In this document: positions 9,604 through 18,300 of the stretch, piece by piece
Numbering within the stretch: position 1 is the stretch's first letter
Layout of the letters: each line of letters opens with the position of its first letter
Origin: an uncultured Clostridia bacterium
Lineage (GTDB): Bacteria; Bacillota; Clostridia; Christensenellales; Borkfalkiaceae
Length of the DNA stretch: 64,000 nucleotides
NCBI GenBank assembly: GCA_944328445.1
Contig: CALVHO010000009.1
Location: 1-64,000, forward strand
Direction of reading: 5' to 3'
Translations under genes and position numbers: made by a program
Notes under the pieces: model-generated
What the model was told of the DNA's origin: nothing
Databases searched by the model: none
What the model saw: only the letters and a program-made list of their open reading frames with translations

Positions 9604-10817
9604 ACTCGGATCTCCTTCCCTTCGAGATAGTATCGTTTCTCCTCGCTTTCCCCCATGGAAAAGGTCTTGCGCGGGAGGCTCCCGCCCCTTTTCACCAAAC
9701 CGAACAACTGCGCCTTGTCCATCTTGGGCAGCGCGATGCCAACGCTGTGTTCATCCGCCGCCGTGAGCGCGGCCAGCGCCTCTTCGCCGTGGATGTAGTC
9801 CACCGTTCCTCCGTTTTGCGCGAGGTAGCGCGCGATGGCGGCGTCGACGCCCGCCACGGCCTCGGGCACATCGGCGGAAACGCCCAGCGGGCGCTTTTCG
9901 CCGCCGACGTACACGTCCGCGCGCGCCGTGCCGGACGGCCGCAGCGACGCCGCGAATTTTTCGGCGTCCACCCCCTTGACGATGCGGTGGATGGCCTCGA
10001 AGCGGATCCCCTCGTCGTAGATGTTGACGGCCTCACAGAGGGCGTAGCGCGCGGGGTGACCGCGGCGCTCCTCTTCGCCAAGATCCGCCTTGATCTTCTC
10101 CCACGCGGCCTTGGCGGTGGCCAAAGAATGGTTCCCGTCCCCCACCATGAACAGCAGCCCGTCCCTTTCGATGCGCGAAAAGGCCGCGGCCAGCGCGCCG
10201 TCGTCGGGGATGAATTTGCCCGTGACGTGCCCGCCGCCCATGTTCAGGTCAAAGTCGTACACCGTCTGCAACGCGGCGCGCTTGTACGGGCCGAGCACTT
10301 CGTCCTGCGGGTCGTCGTAGAGCAGCATGGCGTGCGGAAACTCCAAGGACGCCGCCTCGCGGATCTGCAACCGCGGCGGGATGCGTTCCAGGATGGTCGC
10401 CTCCGTCGCGCGGATGAGGGCGGCGCTCTTTTTTTCGTAGGAATAGGCGTCGAGGTCGACGGAGAGCACCACGCCCGTGCGGCGGGGCGAATACGCCGTC
10501 GAACGCTCGACGAGGATGTATCCCTTCGGCAGTTTGCGGAACACGCCGCGGCGACGGTATTCCCGCATGGCTGCGGCGATTTTTGAAACGCGCTCCCCGC
10601 AGCCGGGCTTGTCCAGGTAGATCTCCGGCAGCATCAGCCGCAGCGTGGAGGGCTTGTCCCCCACGTATTCGTCCAACGCCTGCCAATAGGCCTCGTCGGA
10701 CGTGTGCTGGTCACAGGCGATGACCGCCCATGCCGCCATATCCGTGCCCTCGGCGGGCAGCAATATCTCGGGCGCGGCGACGGCGCCCGTCCCTTTCTCC
10801 TCTGTACGTCCGTTCAC
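9594..10817 (-). CDS. DUF1015 family protein
   Basis: The 407-residue protein matches the DUF1015 family in its opening (VIACDQHTSDEAYWQALDEY) and in the central YDDPQDEVLGPYKR and LFMVGDGNHSLATAKAAWE segments. The GDGNHS motif is the family hallmark. The family is widespread in anaerobes and its biochemical role is unknown to me. A GTG start is used, with GGAGG 11 bp upstream located at the end of the CdaR-like stub. It overlaps lysC by 10 bp, so the two are probably translationally coupled. A cytoplasmic location is inferred from the absence of signal or membrane segments. Confidence 0.9.
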   Translation of the reverse strand: MNGRTEEKGTGAVAAPEILLPAEGTDMAAWAVIACDQHTSDEAYWQALDEYVGDKPSTLRLMLPEIYLDKPGCGERVSKIAAAMREYRRRGVFRKLPKGYILVERSTAYSPRRTGVVLSVDLDAYSYEKKSAALIRATEATILERIPPRLQIREAASLEFPHAMLLYDDPQDEVLGPYKRAALQTVYDFDLNMGGGHVTGKFIPDDGALAAAFSRIERDGLLFMVGDGNHSLATAKAAWEKIKADLGEEERRGHPARYALCEAVNIYDEGIRFEAIHRIVKGVDAEKFAASLRPSGTARADVYVGGEKRPLGVSADVPEAVAGVDAAIARYLAQNGGTVDYIHGEEALAALTAADEHSVGIALPKMDKAQLFGLVKRGGSLPRKTFSMGESEEKRYYLEGKEIRVCD

Positions 10818-10823
10818 GCGGGT

Positions 10824-10943
10824 TCAGCCTCCGTAATTGGTCACGACGAAAACGACGACGGCCAGCACGACGGCCAGCAGCTTGATGGGTACGTTGTCGA
10901 TGAAGATGCCCGCGACGCGGCGCCAAAAACTCTTTTCTCTCAT
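10824..10943 (-). CDS. 39-residue CdaR-like membrane anchor stub
   Basis: A short frame starts with ATG overlapping the cdaA stop (ATGA) and encodes MREKSFWRRVAGIFIDNVPI followed by KLLAVVLAVVVFVVTNYGG and a stop. In Bacillus and its relatives cdaA is followed by cdaR, whose N-terminus is a single transmembrane helix with this pattern (N-x2-KLxSLxLAxxLW) before extracellular YbbR domains. Here only the anchor exists, and DUF1015 follows after 6 bp. The overlap with cdaA and the membrane helix support a real small protein. Whether it is a decayed CdaR or a functional micro-regulator is unknown. Confidence 0.6.
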   Translation of the reverse strand: MREKSFWRRVAGIFIDNVPIKLLAVVLAVVVFVVTNYGG

Positions 10944-11761
10944 GCCCGTTTCCTCCCGTCGGCGGCAAGGTCTTTCCAGTAATATTCGTTGAGGGTGCGG
11001 CGGAGCAGATCGTAATCGGCATAGCGCGAGATCTTGCCGCGCTGCGCCACGGTGATGATGCCCGTCTCCTCGGAAACGATGAGCGCGACGACGTTCGCCG
11101 TCTCGGTGATGCCGATGCCCGCGCGGTGGCGGGTGCCCAGTTCCTTGGGGATGTTGGCGTTCTGCGTCAGCGGCAGAAAGCAGCCCGCCGCCTGCACCTT
11201 GTAGTTGTTGATGATCATGGCCCCGTCGTGCAGCGGCGCCTTGGGGAAAAAGATGCCCTCGATCAGCTGTGAAGAGATCCTCGCGTCCAGCAGCACGCCG
11301 CTTTGCAGCACCTGCGCGGGCACGTTGTCGTTGGCCAGGATGATGAGGGCGCCGATGTTGTCCTTGGACAGGTTTTGCAGCGCCTTGATGATGTCCGCGA
11401 TGTAGCGCTCCACCTCGTCGCGCGAGGCGGAGGCCTGGTGGCCCGCCTTTTCAGTGAGGTTGAAGGAGCCCAGGCTGAGCACGTCGCGCTTGACTTCGGC
11501 ATTGAAGATGACCAGGACCACCCCCGCAAACACGAGCGGGATCACGAAAAAGTTGTCGCACGCGATCTTGTCGTTGAACACGAACACCGCGCCCGAGGCG
11601 ATGACCAACAGCGTGAACAAGGCGATCAGCCAGCGCGCGTTGCTCATTTTGAGGATGCGGAACACGTAATAGAAGGCCAGTGCAAACAGCACGATCTCCA
11701 ACGCATCGATCACGCCGAAGGACAAAAACACGTCCTTGATGTTTTGCAAAAAGGTCTGCAT
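10940..11761 (-). CDS. cdaA: Diadenylate cyclase CdaA (DacA)
   Basis: The 273-residue protein makes cyclic di-AMP from two ATP at the membrane; c-di-AMP controls potassium and osmolyte balance and wall homeostasis in Firmicutes. Three N-terminal hydrophobic helices (about residues 15-75) precede the DAC domain. The two catalytic motifs are present: the DGA motif in PLHDGAMIINN (about residue 184) and RHR in GTRHRAGIGITE. Length and order match CdaA. An SD (AAGGAG) precedes the ATG. It is followed by the CdaR-like stub instead of a full cdaR, and no glmM is near, unlike the usual cdaA-cdaR-glmM order. Confidence 0.95.
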   Translation of the reverse strand: MQTFLQNIKDVFLSFGVIDALEIVLFALAFYYVFRILKMSNARWLIALFTLLVIASGAVFVFNDKIACDNFFVIPLVFAGVVLVIFNAEVKRDVLSLGSFNLTEKAGHQASASRDEVERYIADIIKALQNLSKDNIGALIILANDNVPAQVLQSGVLLDARISSQLIEGIFFPKAPLHDGAMIINNYKVQAAGCFLPLTQNANIPKELGTRHRAGIGITETANVVALIVSEETGIITVAQRGKISRYADYDLLRRTLNEYYWKDLAADGRKRA

Positions 11762-11800
11762 CGATTTCTCCTTGCTTGTTTTGCCGCGGGAAGCGCCCGC

Positions 11801-12790
11801 TCACGCCCCTTCCGCGCCGAAGAGCACCTGCGCGTTGACCGAAAGCAGCGCGCCCTGCGGCGTGAGCCTGCCGCTGCGGATGCCGTCGAGCGCGGCCACC
11901 GCCCGCATGTACAGCGCGGCCACGCGCCGCTTGCCGAGCGCCTGCGCCTGCCTGCGGCTCATCTTGACGGCGTACTCCTTCATGCCCAGGATCTTGGCCG
12001 TCTCCGCGTCCGTCTTGTTGAGGAGCGAGATGTCGAACAGGTTGCGGAAATAATAGGTCAGCGAATTGAGCACGTCCGTCTCGTTCATGCCCTTTTCGGA
12101 CAACTCGCCGAGGATGGTCATGTAACGGGCGGCGTTGCCCTTGCCGATGGCATCGGTCATCTCGTAGATCTTGTAATCGGCGTCGCGGTAGACGACGGCG
12201 TCCACGTCCTCCGCGCGCACCGCCCCGCCTTCGCCCGCAAAGGCGATCAGCTTTTCGGTCTCGCCGGCCACGCGCGCCATGTCGCCCAGGCAATAGCGCA
12301 GGATGCGGTCGCAGCACTCGGTGTCGCAGGAGATGCCCGCGCGGCGGAAGCGAGTGAAGATCCAGCGCAGCACCGTCTCTTCGTCTGCCTTGGAACAGTC
12401 GACATGCGTCACGTTGGGCGCCTTTTTCAGGTCAAAGCCCTTGCCCTTGCCGCCGTTGACGATGAGCAGCACGGTGCTCGGCTGCGGGTCCTCGAAATAG
12501 GCGCGCAGGTAAGCGTTGTAATCGTGCTCGGACGGGTACAGCCCCGTGACCTTGACGATACGCTTTTCGCTGAGTAAGGGATAGGCCTGCGCCGCCGCGA
12601 CGAGGGCGGAAAGCTCCGCGCCTTTGAGCTGTTCGCCGCGGAAAGAGGCGAAGTCGAGGACGGGCTCGCGCAGGTACCGCTCTTTGAGCATCTCCTCGCC
12701 GCGTTCCTTAAAGTATTCTTCTTCGCCGTCGAACAAATAAATGGGCGCCGCGCCCTCTTCGAGGCTCTTTTTGAACAATACGAACTTCAT
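11801..12790 (-). CDS. holA: DNA polymerase III subunit delta
   Basis: The 329-residue protein belongs to the HolA family, the clamp-loader subunit that opens the beta sliding clamp. The N-terminal APIYLFDGEEEYFKERGEEM segment is typical of the family, followed by an AAA-like fold with no working Walker A. Conserved stretches TVLLIVNGGKG and YCLGDMARVAGETEKLIAF are as expected, and the helical C-terminal collar domain is complete. The location directly after comEC is the usual arrangement in many Firmicutes. The SD before ATG 12790 is weak; the gene starts 4 bp after the comEC stop, so translation may be coupled. Confidence 0.93.
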   Translation of the reverse strand: MKFVLFKKSLEEGAAPIYLFDGEEEYFKERGEEMLKERYLREPVLDFASFRGEQLKGAELSALVAAAQAYPLLSEKRIVKVTGLYPSEHDYNAYLRAYFEDPQPSTVLLIVNGGKGKGFDLKKAPNVTHVDCSKADEETVLRWIFTRFRRAGISCDTECCDRILRYCLGDMARVAGETEKLIAFAGEGGAVRAEDVDAVVYRDADYKIYEMTDAIGKGNAARYMTILGELSEKGMNETDVLNSLTYYFRNLFDISLLNKTDAETAKILGMKEYAVKMSRRQAQALGKRRVAALYMRAVAALDGIRSGRLTPQGALLSVNAQVLFGAEGA

Positions 12791-12794
12791 GCAC

Positions 12795-14969
12795 TTACCC
12801 GTCTTTGCCTACGCTGATTATACCATCTTTCCATACGATTTGCAAGCTGCCCGCGCGGTATAGAGAGATTTTTCCCTCCGCTTTTTCAAAATACACTTCC
12901 ACGGACGGCGCGCAGGCCGCGGCGAGCTCTTCGCCGTACGCGCAGGCCACCAGCATCTCGCAGCGCGGAAGGGAGGAAGGCTCCGTTTCCTCGCCGCAAA
13001 AGAGCACGCCCGCGCCGCCGATGTCCACATACAGCGCGGTGTCCGCGGCAAACACGGCCCGCATCCCGCCGAAGGAAAACGTGTTGCTCTCGGTGCGCAC
13101 TTCGACGGTCTGAAAGGAGGATACGAATCCCCCGCCCGCGGGAACGTGAACGCAGCCCACGCGGGCAAGCCCGAGCACCACGGGGATGGCGGCGTTGATC
13201 TCCGCGTTGTCCGCCAGCACGACGAGGCCGCCGAGCTCCTTCACGCCCTCTTGCAGGAACAGGCGTTCGAGGTATTCGCCGTCGGGAACGCCCGTGAGCA
13301 CGAGGGCGCACTCCCCTCCGCCGCGCACGAGCACGGCGTTCGTGTCGTAATAGGAATGCACGGTCATGCTCTCGGGCGGGCGCAGGTTGTCCGCCAGCGT
13401 GCAAAAGAACACGGCCAGGCCGAGCAGGCAAAGCAGCACCGCTTTGGGAACGGCGCGCAGGTCCACTTTGTCGGAAAAGACGAACAGCGCCAAAAACCAG
13501 CACAGGACTGCGGCCCCGCCCATCGCAAAGCCGCCGATGAGCAGCACGCGGAACTCGGCCGCCAGCACGGGCGCCACCGCCACGCGCAGCAGCAGGCGCG
13601 GCACATACAGCAGCACCGTACCCGCAAACGGCAGCGCCGCGGCCAGCGCCGCGCAGACGAAGAGCAGCGAAAAGGCCGCGCCGATCAGCGGCACGAAGAC
13701 GAGGTTGAGCAGGAGGCTCAGTGCGGGCACGTAGCCGAAGGTGTTGAGCAAAACGGGAAAGGTGGCCGCCTGCGCCGACAGTGAAACGCCGAGCGCCGAC
13801 GCGGCCTTGGCGGGGAAATGCGGCACCCGTCCCAGCAGGCGCGTGATGTGCCCGCCCACGACGATGATGCCCGCGGCCGCCGCCACCGAGAGCTGAAAGC
13901 CCGCCGAAAAGAGGTGCACGGGATCCCAAAGCAGCACCGCGAAGAAGGCGATGCCGACGGAGGTCAGGCGGTCGTAGGCGGCGCCGAAGGCGTCAAAGAG
14001 CATGAGCACCAGGCACATGACGAGCGCGCGCACCGCGGAAGAGGCGAACCCGCACACGCCCGTATAATAGACGAGCACGGCCGCCACGACGGGCAGGCGC
14101 ACCCACGGGCCCGCGCGCAGTTTTTTGAGGAGCGCGCTCATCAGCCCGTAGACGAGCGCGATGTGCATCCCCGATACGGCAAAGACGTGCGCGATGCCGC
14201 CGTAACGGAAATTCTGCATGGAATCGCCGTCGATGAAGCCGCAGTCGCCCGTCAGCAGCGCATAGGCGATGGCGGCGATATCTTCGTCCATCGCCGCAAA
14301 GACGCGGTCGCGCAGCACGCCGCGCGAGGCGCCGAACAGGTCGAAAGAGTGGCCGACGAAGTAGATCCCCTCCGCCCGCACGGACGCGCGGTAACGGGTG
14401 CCGTCGATCAGCGCGGAGGTGTTCAGCCGCCCGTACATCCACGCATCGAGCGCTTCCACGTCCGCGTCGAAGAGGACGGCGTCCCCTTCCGCGTACGGGC
14501 AGCCGCCGAACACGTAGACGGACATCGTGCCCGCCGGCTCCAAGATCCCTTCCTGCGGCGAGGCGAAGAGGGCGAGGTCTCCCACCAGGAGCACGGTGCC
14601 GTCCCCCGAGGCGGCGACGTTTTCGATCCTTCCCGAAACGGTGTACTCCCCTTCGGCCGCGGGCTGCGCCTCGTAACCGCCGATGCGCACGGCAAAGGCG
14701 AGCGCGCCCGCACAGAAAAGGGCGCAAAAAAGGACGGCATACAGCACGAAACCGATGACCGTCCTGTGTTTGCAATGACCGAACAACAGCGCGCCGCCCG
14801 CCACGGGCACAAAAAGCAGGCCGCACCAGAGCACGGCGGTGCCGAAGCGGAACGCGGCGAAAATTCCGAGCGCGAAGGCGGCCGCAAACAGGAGCACGGG
14901 GCGGAAGTTCACCGCCCTGTCGCCGCGGATGAGCAGACGCCCGATCCCCTTTTCCTTCGCGTGCTCCAT
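12795..14969 (-). CDS. comEC: ComEC/Rec2-type DNA-uptake channel with degenerate C-terminal domain
   Basis: The 724-residue polytopic membrane protein is the putative channel that carries transforming single-stranded DNA. The N-terminal DUF4131-like region (two to three helices and an OB-like domain) precedes the Competence domain, marked by IAHVFAVSGMHIALVYGL. Eight or so further helices run to about residue 500. The C-terminal 200 residues correspond to the metallo-beta-lactamase-like domain, but the HxHxDH motif is absent, so no nuclease activity is expected. A good SD (GGAGGG) precedes the ATG. holA follows, and an SLBB-like protein precedes it, in the position comEA often takes. No pilus genes are in the window. 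Confidence 0.88.
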   Translation of the reverse strand: MEHAKEKGIGRLLIRGDRAVNFRPVLLFAAAFALGIFAAFRFGTAVLWCGLLFVPVAGGALLFGHCKHRTVIGFVLYAVLFCALFCAGALAFAVRIGGYEAQPAAEGEYTVSGRIENVAASGDGTVLLVGDLALFASPQEGILEPAGTMSVYVFGGCPYAEGDAVLFDADVEALDAWMYGRLNTSALIDGTRYRASVRAEGIYFVGHSFDLFGASRGVLRDRVFAAMDEDIAAIAYALLTGDCGFIDGDSMQNFRYGGIAHVFAVSGMHIALVYGLMSALLKKLRAGPWVRLPVVAAVLVYYTGVCGFASSAVRALVMCLVLMLFDAFGAAYDRLTSVGIAFFAVLLWDPVHLFSAGFQLSVAAAAGIIVVGGHITRLLGRVPHFPAKAASALGVSLSAQAATFPVLLNTFGYVPALSLLLNLVFVPLIGAAFSLLFVCAALAAALPFAGTVLLYVPRLLLRVAVAPVLAAEFRVLLIGGFAMGGAAVLCWFLALFVFSDKVDLRAVPKAVLLCLLGLAVFFCTLADNLRPPESMTVHSYYDTNAVLVRGGGECALVLTGVPDGEYLERLFLQEGVKELGGLVVLADNAEINAAIPVVLGLARVGCVHVPAGGGFVSSFQTVEVRTESNTFSFGGMRAVFAADTALYVDIGGAGVLFCGEETEPSSLPRCEMLVACAYGEELAAACAPSVEVYFEKAEGKISLYRAGSLQIVWKDGIISVGKDG

Positions 14970-14987
14970 CGCTCTTGCCCTCCGCCT

Positions 14988-15341
14988 TCAAACGACGATG
15001 TACAGGTAATATTCGCCGCCGGCGAGCACGGCGTCCTCAAAGCGCAGCGGCGCGGCAAGGTCGTACCCCTCTGCGCCCTGCACGCCGAGGCGCGCGAACA
15101 GTTCGCCGTAGGTGGTTCCGTACGGCACCCGCACGGGCTTTCCCTCGTCCTTGACGCCCTCTCCGAACACGACGGCGTTGTAATGCCCTTCGTAGGCGGC
15201 GGAAACGCTCTCCTGCCCGAAGCCCTCTTTCCGCGGCGGGGCGAGGCGGCACAACACGGCCGCGGCGGCCGCCGCCAGCAGCAGCGCCGCGCAGAGTACG
15301 GCGGCCAGAAGGCGCGCCTTGGCGGGCGGGCGCCCTTCCAT
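14988..15341 (-). CDS. Single-pass membrane protein with SLBB-like domain
   Basis: This 117-residue protein has a cytoplasmic start (MEGRPPAKAR), one transmembrane helix (about residues 11-31) and an external domain of about 85 residues. The last 50 residues, with VPYGTTYGELFARLGVQGAE and FEDAVLAGGEYYLYIVV, follow the pattern of a soluble-ligand-binding beta-grasp (SLBB) domain. ComEA proteins have a membrane anchor plus SLBB plus helix-hairpin-helix DNA-binding region; here the helix-hairpin-helix is absent. The start codon overlaps the helicase stop (ATGA) and comEC follows 18 bp later. A link to DNA uptake is inference from position; it may do something else at the cell surface. Confidence 0.65.
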   Translation of the reverse strand: MEGRPPAKARLLAAVLCAALLLAAAAAAVLCRLAPPRKEGFGQESVSAAYEGHYNAVVFGEGVKDEGKPVRVPYGTTYGELFARLGVQGAEGYDLAAPLRFEDAVLAGGEYYLYIVV

Positions 15342-18300
15342 CAGCTGAGGCTGATGCGGTCGCTGACGGACCGCACGAACAGCGCGCGCGAGACGCCGAG
15401 GGAGACGCAGTCCCCGATGAAGGCGACGAAGCGGTCGCTCGGGCGGTTCACCTTCCATTCCGCGCAGACCAACGCCAGCAGCTCGTCCATGTACAGGCTG
15501 ACCTTGTTTTCGAGCAGGCCCTTGATGAGCGCGATGGCCTCGTAGGGCGTGAAATCCTCCTCCGAGCGGCGCACGGGCTCGGTTTCCACGCGGTAAAAAT
15601 CGCAGGCGAGGCACTTGTCGGTGCGGCGCAGGTAGGTGCGCCCGCACAGCTCTTCCCCTTTCAGCCCGCACAGGCCGATGAGCCCGTTCATGCGCTCCTC
15701 CACCTTGCTGCCGTACTTCTGCACGCCGAGGGAGGCGAGGCAGCGCTTCATCAAAAAGGCGGTGCTCAGCGGCTCTTCGGCGGCGGCGATGGCTTTCAGT
15801 CGCGCCGCGATCTCGGCGTCGTTCTCGCCGCAGGTGACGTACTGCGAGAGGCATTGCTTTTGTTCGAGCTTGGCGTAGCGGTAGTTTTTGCGGTACTTGG
15901 CCAAGTGGTCGCGGCTGCCCTTGTCCTCGCCCGTGAGGCGGTCGAGCACGTCTTTGATCTTTTTGATCTCGCGCTTGGGGTTGTTGATGAAGTTGATGGT
16001 GAACAGGCGCACCACGTTCCAGTTGTTGAGTTTGAGCGTCTGGATCTGCAAGATGTTGCGGTCCTTGGCACAGGAATGGGCGGCCGTGGCCCCGTCGCAC
16101 ATGACGGCCAGGATGAAGCGCTTTTTGTTTTTGGGGTCGACGACGGCGCAGTCGATCTTGAAGTCGGAAACGCCGACGTCGTAACGGCATTCATAGCCGT
16201 AATTGCGCAGCTCCGCCGCGATGTACTTGCCGATGCCGCTGCGCCCCGTTTTGAGCTCTTCGGCATTGATGGCCAGCGTCGTTTTGCCGCGTTCGGCAAA
16301 TTCGAGGAAGGCTTTGAGCCCCGCCACGCCCTTGCTGTTGGTCTTGGCGAGGTTGATCATGGCCGAGGTCATGGAGGAAAATACCACCATCTCTTCGCGC
16401 GCGCGGGAAACGGCGACGTTGAGCCTGCGCCAGCCGCCGAGCTGGTTCAAGGGCCCGAAGTTGAGCGAGACACGCCCCGCGCGGTCGGGACCGTAACACA
16501 CCGAGAACAAGATCACGTCTCGCTCGTCGCCCTGCACGTTTTCGAGGTTTTTGATGAAGAGCGGCTCTTCGCGCTCGTAGGCGGCGTCCTCGAGGTGGTT
16601 TTTGGCCAGCGCGTCGGACAAGCGCCGCTCGATGTAATCCTGCTGCGCGGTGCTGAACGTGACGATGCCCATGCTCGACTGCGCGAGCTTGGGGTCTTTG
16701 AGGCGGCGGATCACCTCGGCCACCAGCGCCTCGGCCTCGGCCTTGTTGCGCTTGGTGAAGCCGCGGTCGTACACGCCGTCTTCGACGAGGGCCAGCCGCA
16801 CCTTGCTTTCCAGCGCGTCGGGCGACGGGAAGGTGCACAGCTTGTTGCCGTAGTACATGACGTTGGAGAAGGCGATCAGGCTCTCGTGCTTGCTGCGGTA
16901 ATGCCAGTTGAGGTGCTTTTCGGGGATGCACAGCGCCAGGCAGTCGTCGAGGATGCTTTCCAGGTCCTCCGCGTCGAGGTTCTCCTCGTCGATATAGCCC
17001 GAACTGAAAAAGGAGGTCGGCGGCAGCTGCTTGGGGTCGCCGACGACGACGGCGCTGCGGGCACGCGCGAGGGCGCCGACGGCTTCGCTGGTCGGCAGCT
17101 GCGAGGCCTCGTCAAAGACGACGAGGTCGAAAAGGTCGGGCTCGGGCTGCAAATAGCGGGCCACCGTCACGGGGCTCATCAGCATGCAGGGCGCCAGCTT
17201 TGCCAGCAGCGCCGGGGTCTCCTTCAACAGTTCTTTGAAGGTCATGCCGCGCATGTTGCCCTTGCAGATGCGCTGGAAGGCCAGCACTTCGAGGCTGATG
17301 CTCCCCTCCGTAGAGGTGGTGGGAAGGCCCGCGATCAGCGTGTTGCGGATGTGCTCGCGCGAAAGTTTGCAATACTGCTCGTCCAGGCTGCGGAAAAGTT
17401 CGATCTTCTCTTCCAGCACGGACGCGGAAAATTTGGAGAGCACGGGGTCGGTGCCGATGTTGGTCTCGATGAAGTTGCGGTATACGTTTTTGCGGAAGCT
17501 GTCTAAAATGTTGTCCGAATTGACGGCGCCCGATTCGAGGGAATCGGTGATGAAGGTGAGCCCTTCGGCGTTGAGCCCCGCGGAGATCTTTTTGAACAGG
17601 CACCAGGCGGCGAGCATGTCGATGTTGTCGATGAGCGCGCCCGCCTTGCCGTTGAAGTAATCCAAAAGGTCCTCGTCCGAAAACTTCGCGGCGTCGGCGC
17701 GGATGACGGCGCAGAACTGCTCCATGCAGCCGCGGAAGGAGGCGACGGCGCGCAGCAGCCCGTCCAGCACGGGCTCGGCGTATCCCCCGTTCACGGCGCG
17801 CACGCAGACGCTGTTGAAGCTGTCGGCATTGTAGTCCATGAACACGCCTTCGGCCAGCGCGTGGAGCTGTTTGAGCGTCTCCATGAACTCGTCGCGGCGG
17901 CGGAAATTGATGCGCCCGCCTCGGTCGGTGAAGTTGAGCGAAAGCTGCGTGTTGCCCTTGATCTGCTGCAAGTCCTCGTAGATCTGGGCGACGATGCCGA
18001 TGTACTTGAACTCCTCGCCAGCGGCAAGCTCGCCCGCCGCGTTCTTGCGCAGTTTTTTGGCCAGCGAGGAGAGCACTTTGGAGCTCTTGTAATTTTCGCC
18101 CCAGTTGTCCAGCTCCTGCTCGATGACGGCGGGTTCGGCGTCGATCTCGACGAGGTTTTTGAAGCGCTTGAAATAGTTGCCCAGCAGCCTGTCCAGGCGG
18201 CGGCTCGCATTGAAAAAGACGTAAAATTCGCTCTCGTCCCCGCCGAAATATTTATCGGCCGCGCCGCTTTTGAGCATCTCGGCCAGCTGCACGAGGGTGT

